Shown here piece by piece: positions 20,601-29,300 of a stretch of 30,165 nt of DNA. The translations under genes were made by a program, and so were the position numbers. A model generated the notes under the pieces. The model did not search any database. It had not been told where the DNA came from and saw only the letters and a list, made by a program, of their open reading frames with translations. The DNA is from Phoronis australis (lineage: Eukaryota; Phoronida; Phoronidae), in the NCBI GenBank assembly GCA_002633005.1, contig NMRA01000532.1, positions 74,952 through 105,116 of the forward strand, in the 5' to 3' direction. How positions within the stretch are numbered: the first letter of the stretch is position 1; each line of letters starts with the position of its first letter.

Positions 20601-22335
20601 GCTATTTAGAATGCACAAGGGTTAGTAAAACAATTATCTTCTCAGTCAAGACCAGAAACCCTTTCTTAACCTGTGTTTACTTACACAGTTGGAAGACTGA
20701 GGGAAGAGTTCACAAAGAACTATTTTCACACACTTTGCCTGTATTTCCAAATCCCTGTTGTGTGTGGATTACAGCCATAATTTACGACCATCTGCAAAAT
20801 TCTGAGCCACTATGAGGACTAGTTACCATCTCAAAGCCCAAAATTCGTCACTGGAGCAACAAATTTCTGTTTCATAAACTGAACCAAAGCTGAAAAGTTG
20901 AGGGTTTCAGGTTTATGATTAACCATTTCAGCCCTAGCTAAAGATGTGACTTTTCCCCATCACTTTACATTTAATCACCCTTATCTCATTTCAGCTTGAA
21001 GTTGATCCATCTGGTCCAAGTCTTGACCTTGACATTCCTGTCGGAATCCTAATCGGCACCATACCTCCGCAGGCTGTCGTCGCCGCTTACTATGCTGGGG
21101 GTAACTACGACCTGCAGCATGCCCGACCTCCCCCTGTCTCTCACCCTACAGCCCCGCCCCCGCAGCCTACTGCTCCTCCAATGGCGGGACCATCAGATGA
21201 CAGCATCCGTAAGTAATCTCGCCATTGTACAGTGAAGTTAACTATACACTGTGTGGTGTTAGTATTGTGGATTTCTTGTAAAGCACCCCCTGTGGGAGAT
21301 TGGCCACATGAATAATAGATGGAGATGACTCATTGCATTACAACACAATATAGAGGGGCAGAAATGCACATGTGGGAGCATGAATCATGAAAATCCCTGG
21401 AAACTAGGTCACTAGGTCACTTGGAGTCCAAGGGAATCTTTGGTGGTGGCATCATCAATTTTTTAAATGGAGAAAGGGAGGGAAAGAGAACTTTTTATTT
21501 AATCAGATACAAATATACAATACGAAACAAAGAGTAATAAATGAAGGAGTGTAATGTACAAATAAGAATACAATAACGACTGCTATCGTATATGAACATA
21601 TTTCTTTTCATTTAAATGGCACATATGTAACATTTTAATGCCGCGTGGAAAAACCACATTTTAGCGTTTGTGGCAGATGATACTTAAAGTGATTAGTTTT
21701 AATCATTCATTTTTTTGAACATGAGCACATATTTAGGCCCATTCATCTGTATCTGAAACAATGCGCTTTCTATTAAGTTATACTGAGGCTGCTTTGCCAG
21801 GTCAAAAATGGTTAAGATATATGAATGAAACAGAGTCTCAGGTTTATGGTCTCTTGGAAATTTCGTCAAAATCCCGAGGCTTGCCGATGTCAGGAGTAAA
21901 AGAAGAAATGACAGGCTTGCATTGATCAATAATAGCTGTATCATACATGTGCACCTTAACTCAAATCACTCAACACACACAGTGACATGACTGGTTGTTA
22001 CTTTGACTATAAGGAGAGATAGCCGTTTTTACTTGGGGAAAAATGTATTTTGCGGAGTTACCTAGAATGCACTGCATTGCGTACAAGCACCCTCTTGAGG
22101 TGTGTTATCATTTAAGCTGACTGTTTCTATCAAGGATTGGTACTTATGAGTATTCGCTGATTGCAGACGTTTAGTAATATTGTATTATTTTCCAGTCGCT
22201 CCACCGCCATCTTATGAGTCATGTGTGTCTGGTCCTATCAATGTACGAGATGAAGGTGACAATGACTATACAATGGGCAATTTGGAGTATACACCAGCGT
22301 ATACGTACTATGACTGGAACAAGCATACTGTATAG
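5494..22335 (+). CDS. Alpha-arrestin (arrestin domain-containing protein, ARRDC type), 7 exons, 403 aa
   Basis: Seven GT-AG exons (118, 147, 227, 183, 183, 214 and 140 nt; intron phases 1,1,0,0,0,1) join into a 403-residue frame ending in TAG. Seen: an N-lobe arrestin fold from residue 1 (MGKLNIFEISYDNP, then YHAGQAITGHV) to about 160 (YPFQFNLMPNLPSSFEG, VRYSMKA, DRPWKF); a C-lobe from about 170 (CCLCCASGPI, GYVPGESI) to the IPVGILIGTIP motif at 300-310; a proline-rich linker at 331-350; and PPSY at 361-364. Known for the family: alpha-arrestins are cytosolic or membrane-associated adaptors whose PPxY motifs recruit NEDD4-type E3 ligases to receptors and transporters for ubiquitination and endocytic sorting. 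Length is close to vertebrate ARRDC2/3/4 and TXNIP. Inferred: a member of the ARRDC2/3/4-TXNIP group; the exact orthologue is not settled. The start is supported by an in-frame TAA at 5464-5466 and a good context (A at -3, G at +4). Confidence 0.93.
8450..10168 (-). repeat. Tandem repeat array, ~150-bp subunits in ~450-bp higher-order units, with hairpin head
   Basis: Eleven CCACTAGGGGGC-like boxes start at 8471, 8615, 8765, 8919, 9063, 9207, 9369, 9518, 9665, 9825 and 9970, spaced 144-162 bases. Every third subunit is most similar: CTTCATA...TTTAATAAA...CTGTAGAGGG..TTAG.AGATACAG recurs near 8676, 9121 and 9580, and in diverged form near 10030, giving a ~450-base unit. The right end is a perfect hairpin (10137-10168). 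The head is shared with 18476-18520, so this is an interspersed, probably non-autonomous mobile element on the minus strand inside intron 1. Open frames within it are artefacts of the repeat. Confidence 0.8.
10137..10168. repeat. Perfect 14-bp inverted repeat with 4-base loop (hairpin head of the array)
   Basis: TATGCGCCCACATA (10137-10150) and TATGTGGGCGCATA (10155-10168) are exact reverse complements around TAAG. Directly beside it, AGATGACGGCAATA is the complement of the 14-mer TATTGCCGTCATCT following the diverged hairpin at 18476-18503. This marks the terminal or subterminal structure of the repeat family. Confidence 0.9.
11561..11660. repeat. Five tandem copies of a 20-bp unit
   Basis: Five consecutive 20-base units of the form AAAACAAATATGTCCTCCCT run without indels from 11561 to 11660, each with a few substitutions. 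It is a minisatellite in intron 1, about 870 bases upstream of exon 2. The (A/G)TATG and CCCT portions are the most constant. Confidence 0.95.
12530..12676 (+). CDS. Alpha-arrestin coding exon 2 (residues 40-88)
   Basis: The acceptor TATTTTCAG|GC completes codon 40 as Gly, and the donor AAAG|GTGAGT is strong. The exon encodes GIRLQFHGKAYVHWTE followed by a basic, histidine-rich segment and YFDQLVVLFGKG. A short Y-F..L..LFG segment after a W-x-E strand is the usual arrangement in this family. Phase 1 at both ends means that skipping this exon would keep the frame. Confidence 0.94.
12677..16125 (+). other. Intron 2 of the arrestin gene (3.4 kb)
   Basis: AT-rich. The 134-codon open frame at 14307-14711 is Phe/Cys/Val-rich, as expected from T-rich DNA, and is not taken as a gene. 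A CTCF-like near-match lies at 15987-16000 (complement TCAGTAGGGGGCAC, 13 of 14 positions). Confidence 0.85.
13696..13801 (+). repeat. Intron 2 copy of a repeat shared with intron 3
   Basis: It begins TACCGTCAGACAATGTTTT and ends AAATTGGTGAGATTT. The same two words in the same order, 100 instead of 91 bases apart, occur at 17637-17751 in intron 3. The sequence between them is poorly conserved. TTGGTGAGATTT appears again at 13424-13435. Confidence 0.5.
16126..16352 (+). CDS. Alpha-arrestin coding exon 3 (residues 89-164)
   Basis: The acceptor is TTTCTCATTTCAG|CC and the donor is TTG|GTAAGG (phase 0). This is the most family-typical exon: it has an L-x-AGR-x-x-YPF-x-F strand, LPSSFEG, a G-x-VRY-x-x-KA strand and DRPWKF, followed by FTVLSVLDLN, all hallmarks of the arrestin N-lobe. 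The reading frame is also open about 180 bases upstream into intron 2 and about 50 bases beyond the donor, but the splice sites and family similarity both support the stated borders. Confidence 0.96.
16393..16474. repeat. 28-bp inverted repeat, 26-base loop, in intron 3
   Basis: The arms 16393-16420 and 16447-16474 are reverse complements with 3 mismatches in 28. The left arm begins 41 bases after the exon 3 donor. A further copy of the right-arm core GACCAATCAGATGTCT occurs around 17388-17403 in the same intron, which suggests a terminal repeat of a mobile element. An RNA hairpin in the pre-mRNA is also possible. Confidence 0.8.
16860..17138. mobile_element. Possible MITE with TTAC..GG..CAACTTG ends
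   Basis: The left end TTACTGGGGCAACTTGGC and the complement of the right end (TTACCCTGGCACAACTTGCC) are similar, and GTAAGT/GGTAAG words recur inside. It lies in intron 3. It is a single, imperfect copy, so the call is tentative. Confidence 0.3.
17637..17751 (+). repeat. Intron 3 copy of the repeat shared with intron 2
   Basis: It is the partner of 13696-13801, with a 19-base identical start and a 15-base identical end. It lies just upstream of exon 4. The class is unknown; it is probably an old interspersed repeat. Confidence 0.5.
17847..18029 (+). CDS. Alpha-arrestin coding exon 4 (residues 165-225)
   Basis: The acceptor TCTGTTGTAG|AA and donor CAG|GTTGGT bound 61 whole codons (phase 0 at both ends). 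It encodes a cysteine-rich KVLCCLCCASGPI segment at the N-lobe to C-lobe transition, followed by the GYVPGESITVNAHIRN strand that opens the arrestin C-lobe. In vertebrate relatives this position also reads CC-x-CC-x-SGPI followed by G-(Y/F)-TPGE. Skipping it would preserve the frame. Confidence 0.94.
18372..18409. repeat. Two tandem copies of a 19-bp AT-rich unit
   Basis: ATTAAATGACAATCAAATT (18372-18390) is followed directly by ATTAAATGACAATCAATTT, and a decayed third piece (ATTAATCAAATTATTAAATTG) follows. It lies in intron 4, just before the hairpin-headed repeat. Confidence 0.85.
18476..18780 (+). repeat. Truncated copy of the hairpin-headed repeat family
   Basis: A diverged hairpin (arms 18476-18488 and 18491-18503, two mismatches in 13) is followed by TATTGCCGTCATCT, then GGGTGTCC/GGGCGTCT 8-bp tandem units (about 18520-18552). 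A single repeat segment follows with GTGCCCCTAGTGGCAG and TCTTCAAAGGTCCTCAACCAA. Order and wording match the minus-strand array in intron 1, but only about one subunit is left. It lies in intron 4. Confidence 0.75.
19894..20076 (+). CDS. Alpha-arrestin coding exon 5 (residues 226-286)
   Basis: The acceptor CCTTGTCAG|CA and donor ACG|GTGAGG bound 61 codons, the same length as exon 4. It encodes QIAFHATTKTRWTNN, then a K-G-E-I segment and the LKIPPLPPSKLVGCNIIDI strand, matching the C-lobe L-x-IPP-x-PPS pattern of the family. A second AG (TAG, 19898-19900) lies 7 bases inside the exon; using it would shift the frame, so the first AG is chosen. Confidence 0.95.
20995..21208 (+). CDS. Alpha-arrestin coding exon 6 (residues 287-357)
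   Basis: The acceptor is TATCTCATTTCAG|CT and the donor ATCC|GTAAGT leaves one base of codon 358 (phase 1). The exon encodes the last C-lobe strand with IPVGILIGTIP, the equivalent of the conserved IP..IGTIP signature. It then turns abruptly into a proline-rich linker (ARPPPVSHPTAPPPQP) that is probably disordered and joins the arrestin fold to the PPxY tail. The linker is markedly C-rich compared with surrounding introns. Confidence 0.95.
21406..21419 (+). promoter_or_regulatory. AGGTCA direct repeat with 2-base spacer (DR2) in intron 6
   Basis: Two exact AGGTCA half-sites separated by CT form a DR2, a configuration that nuclear-receptor heterodimers such as RAR/RXR can bind. It is a single short match in non-coding DNA, so it may be chance. 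Confidence 0.3.
22196..22335 (+). CDS. Alpha-arrestin coding exon 7 (residues 358-403, stop)
   Basis: The acceptor TATTATTTTCCAG|TC completes codon 358 as Leu. The exon encodes LAPPPSYESC, with PPSY at residues 361-364 as the WW-domain ligand, then an acidic stretch and an aromatic tail (EYTPAYTYYDWNKHTV) before TAG at 22333-22335. Vertebrate relatives usually carry two PPxY motifs. Here only one exact PPxY is present, and TPAY near the end could be a degenerate second site. Confidence 0.93.
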
Positions 22336-22355
22336 TGAGCACGTGATCAATTTAG

Positions 22356-22665
22356 AATGGGCAATTTAGAGTATGGTAAATTGTCACTTATTTAGCACAC
22401 AGTATGGCGGATCAGAGAAATTCTGTTTTGTTGAATTTCTCCACAACAATAAGGATTCAGGAAATTTTAGTCAACTACGTGCATGGGCTGTACTGTGTAG
22501 ACGCCATAAAACAAGATTTGTTGAAACTTTTATTATTTGCAAAAAGGTTACCAGCGTTTGAAAAATGGAAAAAAGTGACCATTTTGGCAACTACCATTGT
22601 GCAAAGTAAGCGAAGAATTACTGTGTACACCAGCGTACACGTACTGTGTGTCAAACAATCATACA
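22356..22665 (+). repeat. Split partial duplication of the exon 7 coding end in the 3' flank
   Basis: AATGGGCAATTTAGAGTAT at 22356-22374 matches coding bases 22272-22290 in 18 of 19 positions. GTGTACACCAGCGTACACGTACTG at 22623-22646 matches coding bases 22287-22310 in 21 of 24, with weaker similarity to about 22665. The two halves are contiguous in the exon but separated by about 250 bases here. An open frame of 94 codons (22404-22688) crosses it but is not recognisable. Confidence 0.7.
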
Positions 22666-24482
22666 GATTACGGATAATTACAGTGTAGTTTGTAGTTTTG
22701 GTATTTACACCTGTGTACTGATGATTTCTAAGCCTTCACCAAGAAAGAATCATGGGGATTTTACACAAGGGTTGAAAAGAACCCCCCCGTCGGAATCATT
22801 TTGACGTCTGGCTTAGAGCACACAAAAATGTGGACACAGTGTCACGATTTTCTCAGGTTTGGGTCCTTAATAGGACGTCAAAATATTCAGAGTTACTTAT
22901 CAACTCAGGTGTCACTATGCTTCTGACAAAGTGAAAACTTCTTACGACATTCCCTTCAAGTCCACTTACAAGTGGAGATGAAGAGCCCCACCATCTGGGG
23001 TTGTTTTCAGGTGCTAAATCACTTTTTGGTAAATGAAGACCCTAGGGGCACTTTCATACGTGCATGGTACTATACAATTGACAAACAATTGTAAAATGTT
23101 AAAAAATGTGTGATGAAAACCCTATTACAGTGCCTTTTACTACCATTTATCTAGTGACCAAAGAGTGTCATGTGTTATGTCTTTTTATATAAGGTATGGA
23201 CCATTTACCTTGAATTGTGCTTTTTTATTAGTAGGTAAGTAAACCCTTCCTACTGAATCTTGTCAAACAGTCTACATCTTTCAACCTGGGAAATACAACA
23301 TGTTCGCTTTTGCTGGTCGCCATGATTTCCACTGAATTTCTATTTACGTGACTACTGTTTTCTAAACTGAGTATTGAAATGTAAAAGCTAATTTTGTATT
23401 TTATCAAGTTAAGATATTGGTCCGTGGGTACTAATCGTAATCTCAAAGTTTGTTCATTTACGTTGTATGAAATCCCCAAACTGCCCAATTTTGACATTTA
23501 TCCATGCCTAAAACTTCTGAATTGCCTCACTTTTATTGTATGGCCGGGCTCATCTTGTTTATTATCGCCCTTTAACCAACAATTTGTTATTGTTTATATC
23601 TGTGCTGAGAGTTGTGTACCTCAAAAAAAAAAAGTTTTGATATTTGGCCACTGATATCAACACAGGATATCTTGAGGTGTTTTACTGTCAACATTTGTGA
23701 TTGTGGTGAAAGAGAAACCGGACACTGGTGAAAGGTGTTTGTGACGTAAAGCAAACTGGGAATGTTGGCGATTTAAAAGCGCTATAACAACCAGCCTTGT
23801 GTCAAATACTGATTTGATTCTGACCCCTTGCGCTTATTTAACTGGTCGCAACTTGTTGCTTTAGCAGATTATAGATTCTGAGATGATTTCTGGCAAGGAC
23901 TGACTGACCGTAGTTCATGCTGGGACTCAGGCAATGGCAGCTTTTGGTGCATGCTTATTAACAGCTGGAGACAATTATGCAAATGGTCACTATAACAGAC
24001 CAAAACTAGCCAGTATGATGCTGTTTACAAGTCATCATATCATGTTTTAATCTAAATTATTTACGATTCTCAAAACATTCATAGACACATATTTGCATGT
24101 TTGTTATTAATGTTTTACTGAAAATGATCTTTATTTTGAATAATTTTATTGTTCACTGGTTACTTCCTTTATATCTAGTATGTCTGTGTGAAATGTACCC
24201 TCTGTTACTGGGTTAGTCTAGTTTGAGCACAACTTGTGTTTTGTAAACAAGCTTTGAATGTTAGGCTCTAGGTTTGCCTTTCCGTTATGCAGTTGTACCT
24301 CAATCTTTCACAGTGGCTAGCAAACCCACCTTCTCAAAAAGAGTTCAAACCACTAACCATTATAAAACTGGTCTCAGTGAGCCTGTTCCTTTCTCAGATG
24401 AGAAGTGATTTTTGGTCTTGCAAAGAGCTGAAAGTTTGTTATTGCTCTAGTCCACTATGTGAGGAGGAAATGTCTAGAATCT

Positions 24483-24715
24483 TGGGCCGTTCCAAGAAAT
24501 CTGACTTGGCTGGGACAAATCTTAAAAATGCAGTCACTTTAAGATAAAACTTCAAGACTGCCTCAAGAAAGAGAACTCAAGTTTGACTTAAGTCTTTGAG
24601 TTTTTAGTTTTGTCTTAATTTTGACTATATTACCGGATGAGGAATTTTGGAAGTTGGGACAAATCTTAGACTTAAGCCAAAGATGAACTTAAGCCAGTTT
24701 CTTGGAAAGGGCCCC
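24483..24715. mobile_element. MITE-like element, same family (copy 2)
   Basis: The left end GGGCCGTTCCAAGAAATCTGACTT pairs with the right end AAGCCAGTTTCTTGGAAAGGGCCCC. The interior has further short inverted words (GACTTAAG / CTTAAGCC), giving an overall folded palindrome. It is about 233 bases, without coding capacity, downstream of the arrestin stop codon. The flanks AATCTT and AGATCTT are similar but are not a convincing target duplication. Confidence 0.65.
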
Positions 24716-25223
24716 AGATCTTGAAGGATTAATAATCAAATAGCAGTTCTTTCAAAGCCTTAAAATCACCCACAATTTGACTTTGAACAGTTTGGGACCA
24801 CTAACTTCAAGTGGTCTTAAATCAAAGGGAGGTTTTCTAACGGGGAGCTTGTTATTACCGCTTTAATTGTATACCCATATGTTAATGTTATGCATGTATT
24901 TTTAATGACATATTTAATGAATGTGTAGATATCTATAATGGCCACCTTTCTTCTCTGAAATTCAATGGGAAAATAGGGCTTCGGGTGCAAGCTTGCTCTA
25001 AATCTGCATGTGCCAGTCGACTTAGAAAACGTGGCTGAAGTTGTTTCTTACCAATTTCAAATGATTGGGTTTGGGAAAACCTCGAAACTAGCCACGCACT
25101 GGTTTCTTGGGAGACTGGTTGTTCGTTAGGCCTACTGGCCGACGCGACTACCGTCCGAGTTGGTTGTACCATAGATACTAGCTATGGTTGTACTATGCGG
25201 CATGTATATTTAGTTTTTAGCAT

Positions 25224-25229
25224 AATAAA
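25224..25229 (+). terminator. First canonical AATAAA polyadenylation signal downstream of the stop codon
   Basis: By eye, no AATAAA occurs between the stop at 22335 and this site. Using it would give a 3' UTR of about 2.9 kb containing the MITE copy. An earlier variant signal may be used instead, so the transcript end is not established. Confidence 0.3.
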
Positions 25230-26335
25230 CTGCTAAGTCAAGAATCTCATTTGAGTTAAAAACAAATTGGAATCATTTATACTACTACGTGTAGCCTAAA
25301 TCAAAAGTCATCTGCCGTGGTTGAGAGAAGTGAGGAGGGTGTGGGAATGACCGTACGTTAGTAGCCCGCGGTGCAGCTGCGCTTGACTTACTAGGACACT
25401 TCTTTGAAGGAACTGTGATTTTTACCGTGCCAAAAACACAGCTAGGGGATTATTGTTGTATGGGATAGATTTCTTTAAATTATCATGCTTTTATCAGAGA
25501 TATAAAACAACAAAATCCATTGTCCGTTGTGTTTTTGTGCCAATTCTTGCCGTTGTCTGGAGTCAGGGTGTGCCTTTACCATTCAAATACCCTTAAAATC
25601 TCCTGCCACGTAACGCGTGCCGGTGTGATTTGGTTCAGCGGCATAGCGTTGCGCCCGGTTGCATGAAACAGTCCTAAATAGGTCACCGTACTCAACCATG
25701 TTCTCTAAATCTTTTGCGTATTTGTTTTGTTCTGTACTAACAGATGTAGTATTTTTCCTATCATTTTATCTTTGTTGTGAGCTTCTCTTTGACTAATGTC
25801 ATTTTCTAATTTATATATATATATAACTAAAAACTGAGCTAAAATAATCAAGGACAATTAAGGGCGTTGCATGCAAAGATCCCTACTTATTTTCAATAAT
25901 ATTGAGAATTCAACTTAGACTTCACTCTCGATTTGTATCAAAGCCTAAAATTGACTTAGTAATAATACTCAAAAAGCACAAGAAAAGACAATCAGAGTTT
26001 TTAAAAGCCCACAAATACGCAGTGGATTTAGGGAACTTAGTTGAGTCCCTATTTGGGACTGTGCCATGCAACCAGGCACAACATGAGTCAGTGTGGCCAG
26101 ACTTGTTCTTTCCATGGAAGCCATTTACGAAAACAATGCAGAAACAAACAGCTTAGTTCGTAATCACACGAACATTCTGTCTGAGTACTTTTCATCAAAG
26201 AACCAGTACGCCGGACAGCTTTGAGGTTTTCGTTGTGAGATTAACCAAACCTGCGTCTGATACTAACAAGAACTATTTTAGTCGTGTGTGTGCGTGTGTG
26301 TGTGTGTGTTTGTGTGTGTGTGTGCGTGTGTGTGT

Positions 26336-26367
<32 letters not shown>

Positions 26368-29300
26368 TTCGAATGAAAGCGAAAAGTGGTCGTTTTTTTG
26401 TGTGCAACCAATTAGCCTAGTGAACAAAGTGCTCACCAGTAGGGTACTCATGGGCAGAGAATCAAGGACGCCCCATAGTCGAACATCTTGGTTATAATCT
26501 ATGAATGGCAGTGAACAACGCCCGTTGGTAACAACCGTTTGACTAGAGACGGCCTTAGCGAACATCAATGAAGCGCAGATGCAAGACAGCCGGTACGTGA
26601 AGGTGGGTGCTGAAGGCTTCGGCCATTCAAATGAGTTTACGCGGCGGCGGAATGAATGAGAGACACGACTGAAAAAAGCTGTGATAACAGCCATTGACCG
26701 CGACACTCACGTGTGCGTCATTTGAAAAACTGCCCGCCTGTTTCTGTATACATGCATGTCTTAGCAAAGATTTTTGTCTATAGGCCTGGTGTGCCGATGG
26801 CTACCGCACGGTAAACGCTCTGGACCAATAAGCTAGTCCATCGACTGGACTTACATTGTGGAAATTAATGATACATGGAATTCGAATGGAATGTATATTC
26901 ATCTTCATTTTGGTGCGTTTGAAACTCTTTAGAAGGGGATTAAGTTTTGTTATTTATAGTTACGCCTTCTCCGCAGGGCACTCCAGAAAATGGATTTCAA
27001 TACACTTCGGTAGAGTAAACAACCACTTCAGGCACCGTGACGCGCTGAGTAGGCCCCCTACACCCGATCGAATGACATTAAGCTTGTATACCAGCAAACA
27101 TGGTAATTCTTATTACAGAAATGTGAACTAGAACACACAACTCACAACTGTTTGGTGAAATTAATTTTCAGAGCCTCTAAACCAAGTTTGTTTCTGGTTC
27201 AGCTCACTACCCAGTCCTGCCAGTCCATTTTATTCAACCTTCTTGCGAAAACCGCGTCGCTTTATTTTCAAACGTAGTACTCACTGAAAAATACAGACGC
27301 CGAGAACGTCAAAACACTGAACCTGCCCATGATATTGTGCTAAAAATGAGTCCAGTGAGTAAGCTGAACCGGAAAAATTCATGAAGCTGATTGACGTAGT
27401 TGTGGAAAAGACGAAATCAAAACAGAAACAGAATAAAACACAAAGCAAAATCTATTTACGTTCATATCGGGATATAAGTGTTGGTAAAAAAAGTTCAGAA
27501 AATGGCTAGCAATGTAACCAGTTAGAGGACAGTAATTTGTCCACCGCGTATTTTGTGATGGTCTTAAAGACTTTTTCGTGCCGCTAAACCACCTGCATGG
27601 AGTTCCACAAAGGGAAGTTTTTTCTCCTCTAACAACCAAAACTACGAAGCACGCGAGACGAAACAATAGAGCAAAAACAGCATGGATTATCCGCACTGAC
27701 TATTCAAGAGATAACATTTCAGGGTGTAATTTAACGAAGTTAAGAAAAGTTTAAAAGTTGACGTCTTTTTTGTAAAAATTTCTGTAAAAATATATAACTT
27801 TTGGCTAACATGATCAGCAAATTAACATCACAATTTTCCCGCTGAGTATTTTTCAAGGCTCCAAACAAAATATTTATATTGTCTACAGGAAGATCTACGT
27901 GATATATACACAAAACGTACCGAGAGTGGCGTACACGAAGTAATATCCCACGTGACATTATTCCGCGTATCGACCGAGATGCAAGGTGGTGCTTGCTACA
28001 AATTTATATATTCACGGTTTTAATGAGATATGGCATTTTTATCTAAGATCTGAATATTGTCAATATACCACGCACTTTCATTTACAATAACTAACTTTAC
28101 TTAGCAGTGTCATCGACATAGCCTTTCTGTGTTTGTGTGTGTATTTGGTTTTGTACCAGTTATTTCATATTTCGATATTCCATGTTTACTGAAAAAATAT
28201 CCTTTATTATTTTGATATGTATTCGCATAACTCGCAAATATATGGCTCTCAGATTTTGTCTAGTCGATGGACGTCATTTTTCGTTTCGGTGCTTTCATTA
28301 AATATCATGAATATGTTTTGTACCGGGTAACTTAGATCTAATCTGAGAATCGAAGATTTTAAAAGTGGTTGCTATCATGATGTAAATACACGTTTGTCTC
28401 TAAACGTTTAATCAATATCAATAACCTGTTTTGTACCTGGTTTCATAAATGCAATCTGCAAATCGTACATCTCGTGAACAGTTTTGCTTTGATTTTCTAT
28501 CATTTTATATGTCACAATTAATTAAGTTAAAGAACATTGATTTTTTCTCTGGAGACGTAATAAATATTAGGAACATTTTTGAACTAGGTTTTTGTAGTAT
28601 ATTGTTGTATGGTTACATCGACATTAAAGTAAGATATGAAACAGTTTTTAAAATAAGTCTGAAGCAACACACATGAGCTAAACTCCGGCCGCAGTTTGAC
28701 CACAGAAAACGAGAATGTCTTATTTCACTAAGGGTGTTTCGATTGCGATGATGTATGTAGGCCTACCGTATTACACAAAAATGTCGTACGTGAGAATCAT
28801 TTAACATGATCGGTAATAATTACATTCCGCTGAGGCTCGTTAAAGCAACAATGACCGTTCCAAATCCGAATATTTCGTGCCACATTATTCAAATTGCGAA
28901 TAAAGGTGAGTGCAAAGTGTGAATTCAAAGCTATATGTACCTGCAGTGTTTACAAAATCGCAGGCTATGGGTCAATTTGCCAGGTTAGAATCACGACTTA
29001 ATTGATGTAACCGTCTAGATAAAAATCTTGTGAACATATCACCAGCGGAAACTTTTAACGAAGCCAAGATGTTTTCCTGCTTAATTTTATGCCATGAACG
29101 GGCAGGTGAACACGTCTCAGAGCATGTCATGTGCAGCCAAGATGGTCACTAAGAAAGTCTCAGATTTGGCAGTGTACACACAGTAACAATTTAAATTAGT
29201 GCTTCGTAAAATTTGCGAAAACAAACTTCACCGAGGACTTGAAGGGCCTCTCATCATTAAAGATACAGTCGGGATTTAGCATGGTGATTTTTACGACCAT

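Noticed and set aside
22404-22688. 94-codon frame downstream of the arrestin stop codon
   Set aside because: It crosses the split duplication of exon 7 in a different frame and shows no family motif; it is most likely 3' UTR sequence.
26410-26490. tRNA-like or SINE head (A-box-like TAGCCTAGTG)
   Set aside because: The B box is poor and the A-to-B spacing of about 65 bases is too long for a tRNA gene. No second copy was seen in the window.
26278-26706. 142-codon minus-strand frame rich in His-Thr
   Set aside because: Its C-terminal third is the translated TG/CG microsatellite, and the rest shows no known motif.
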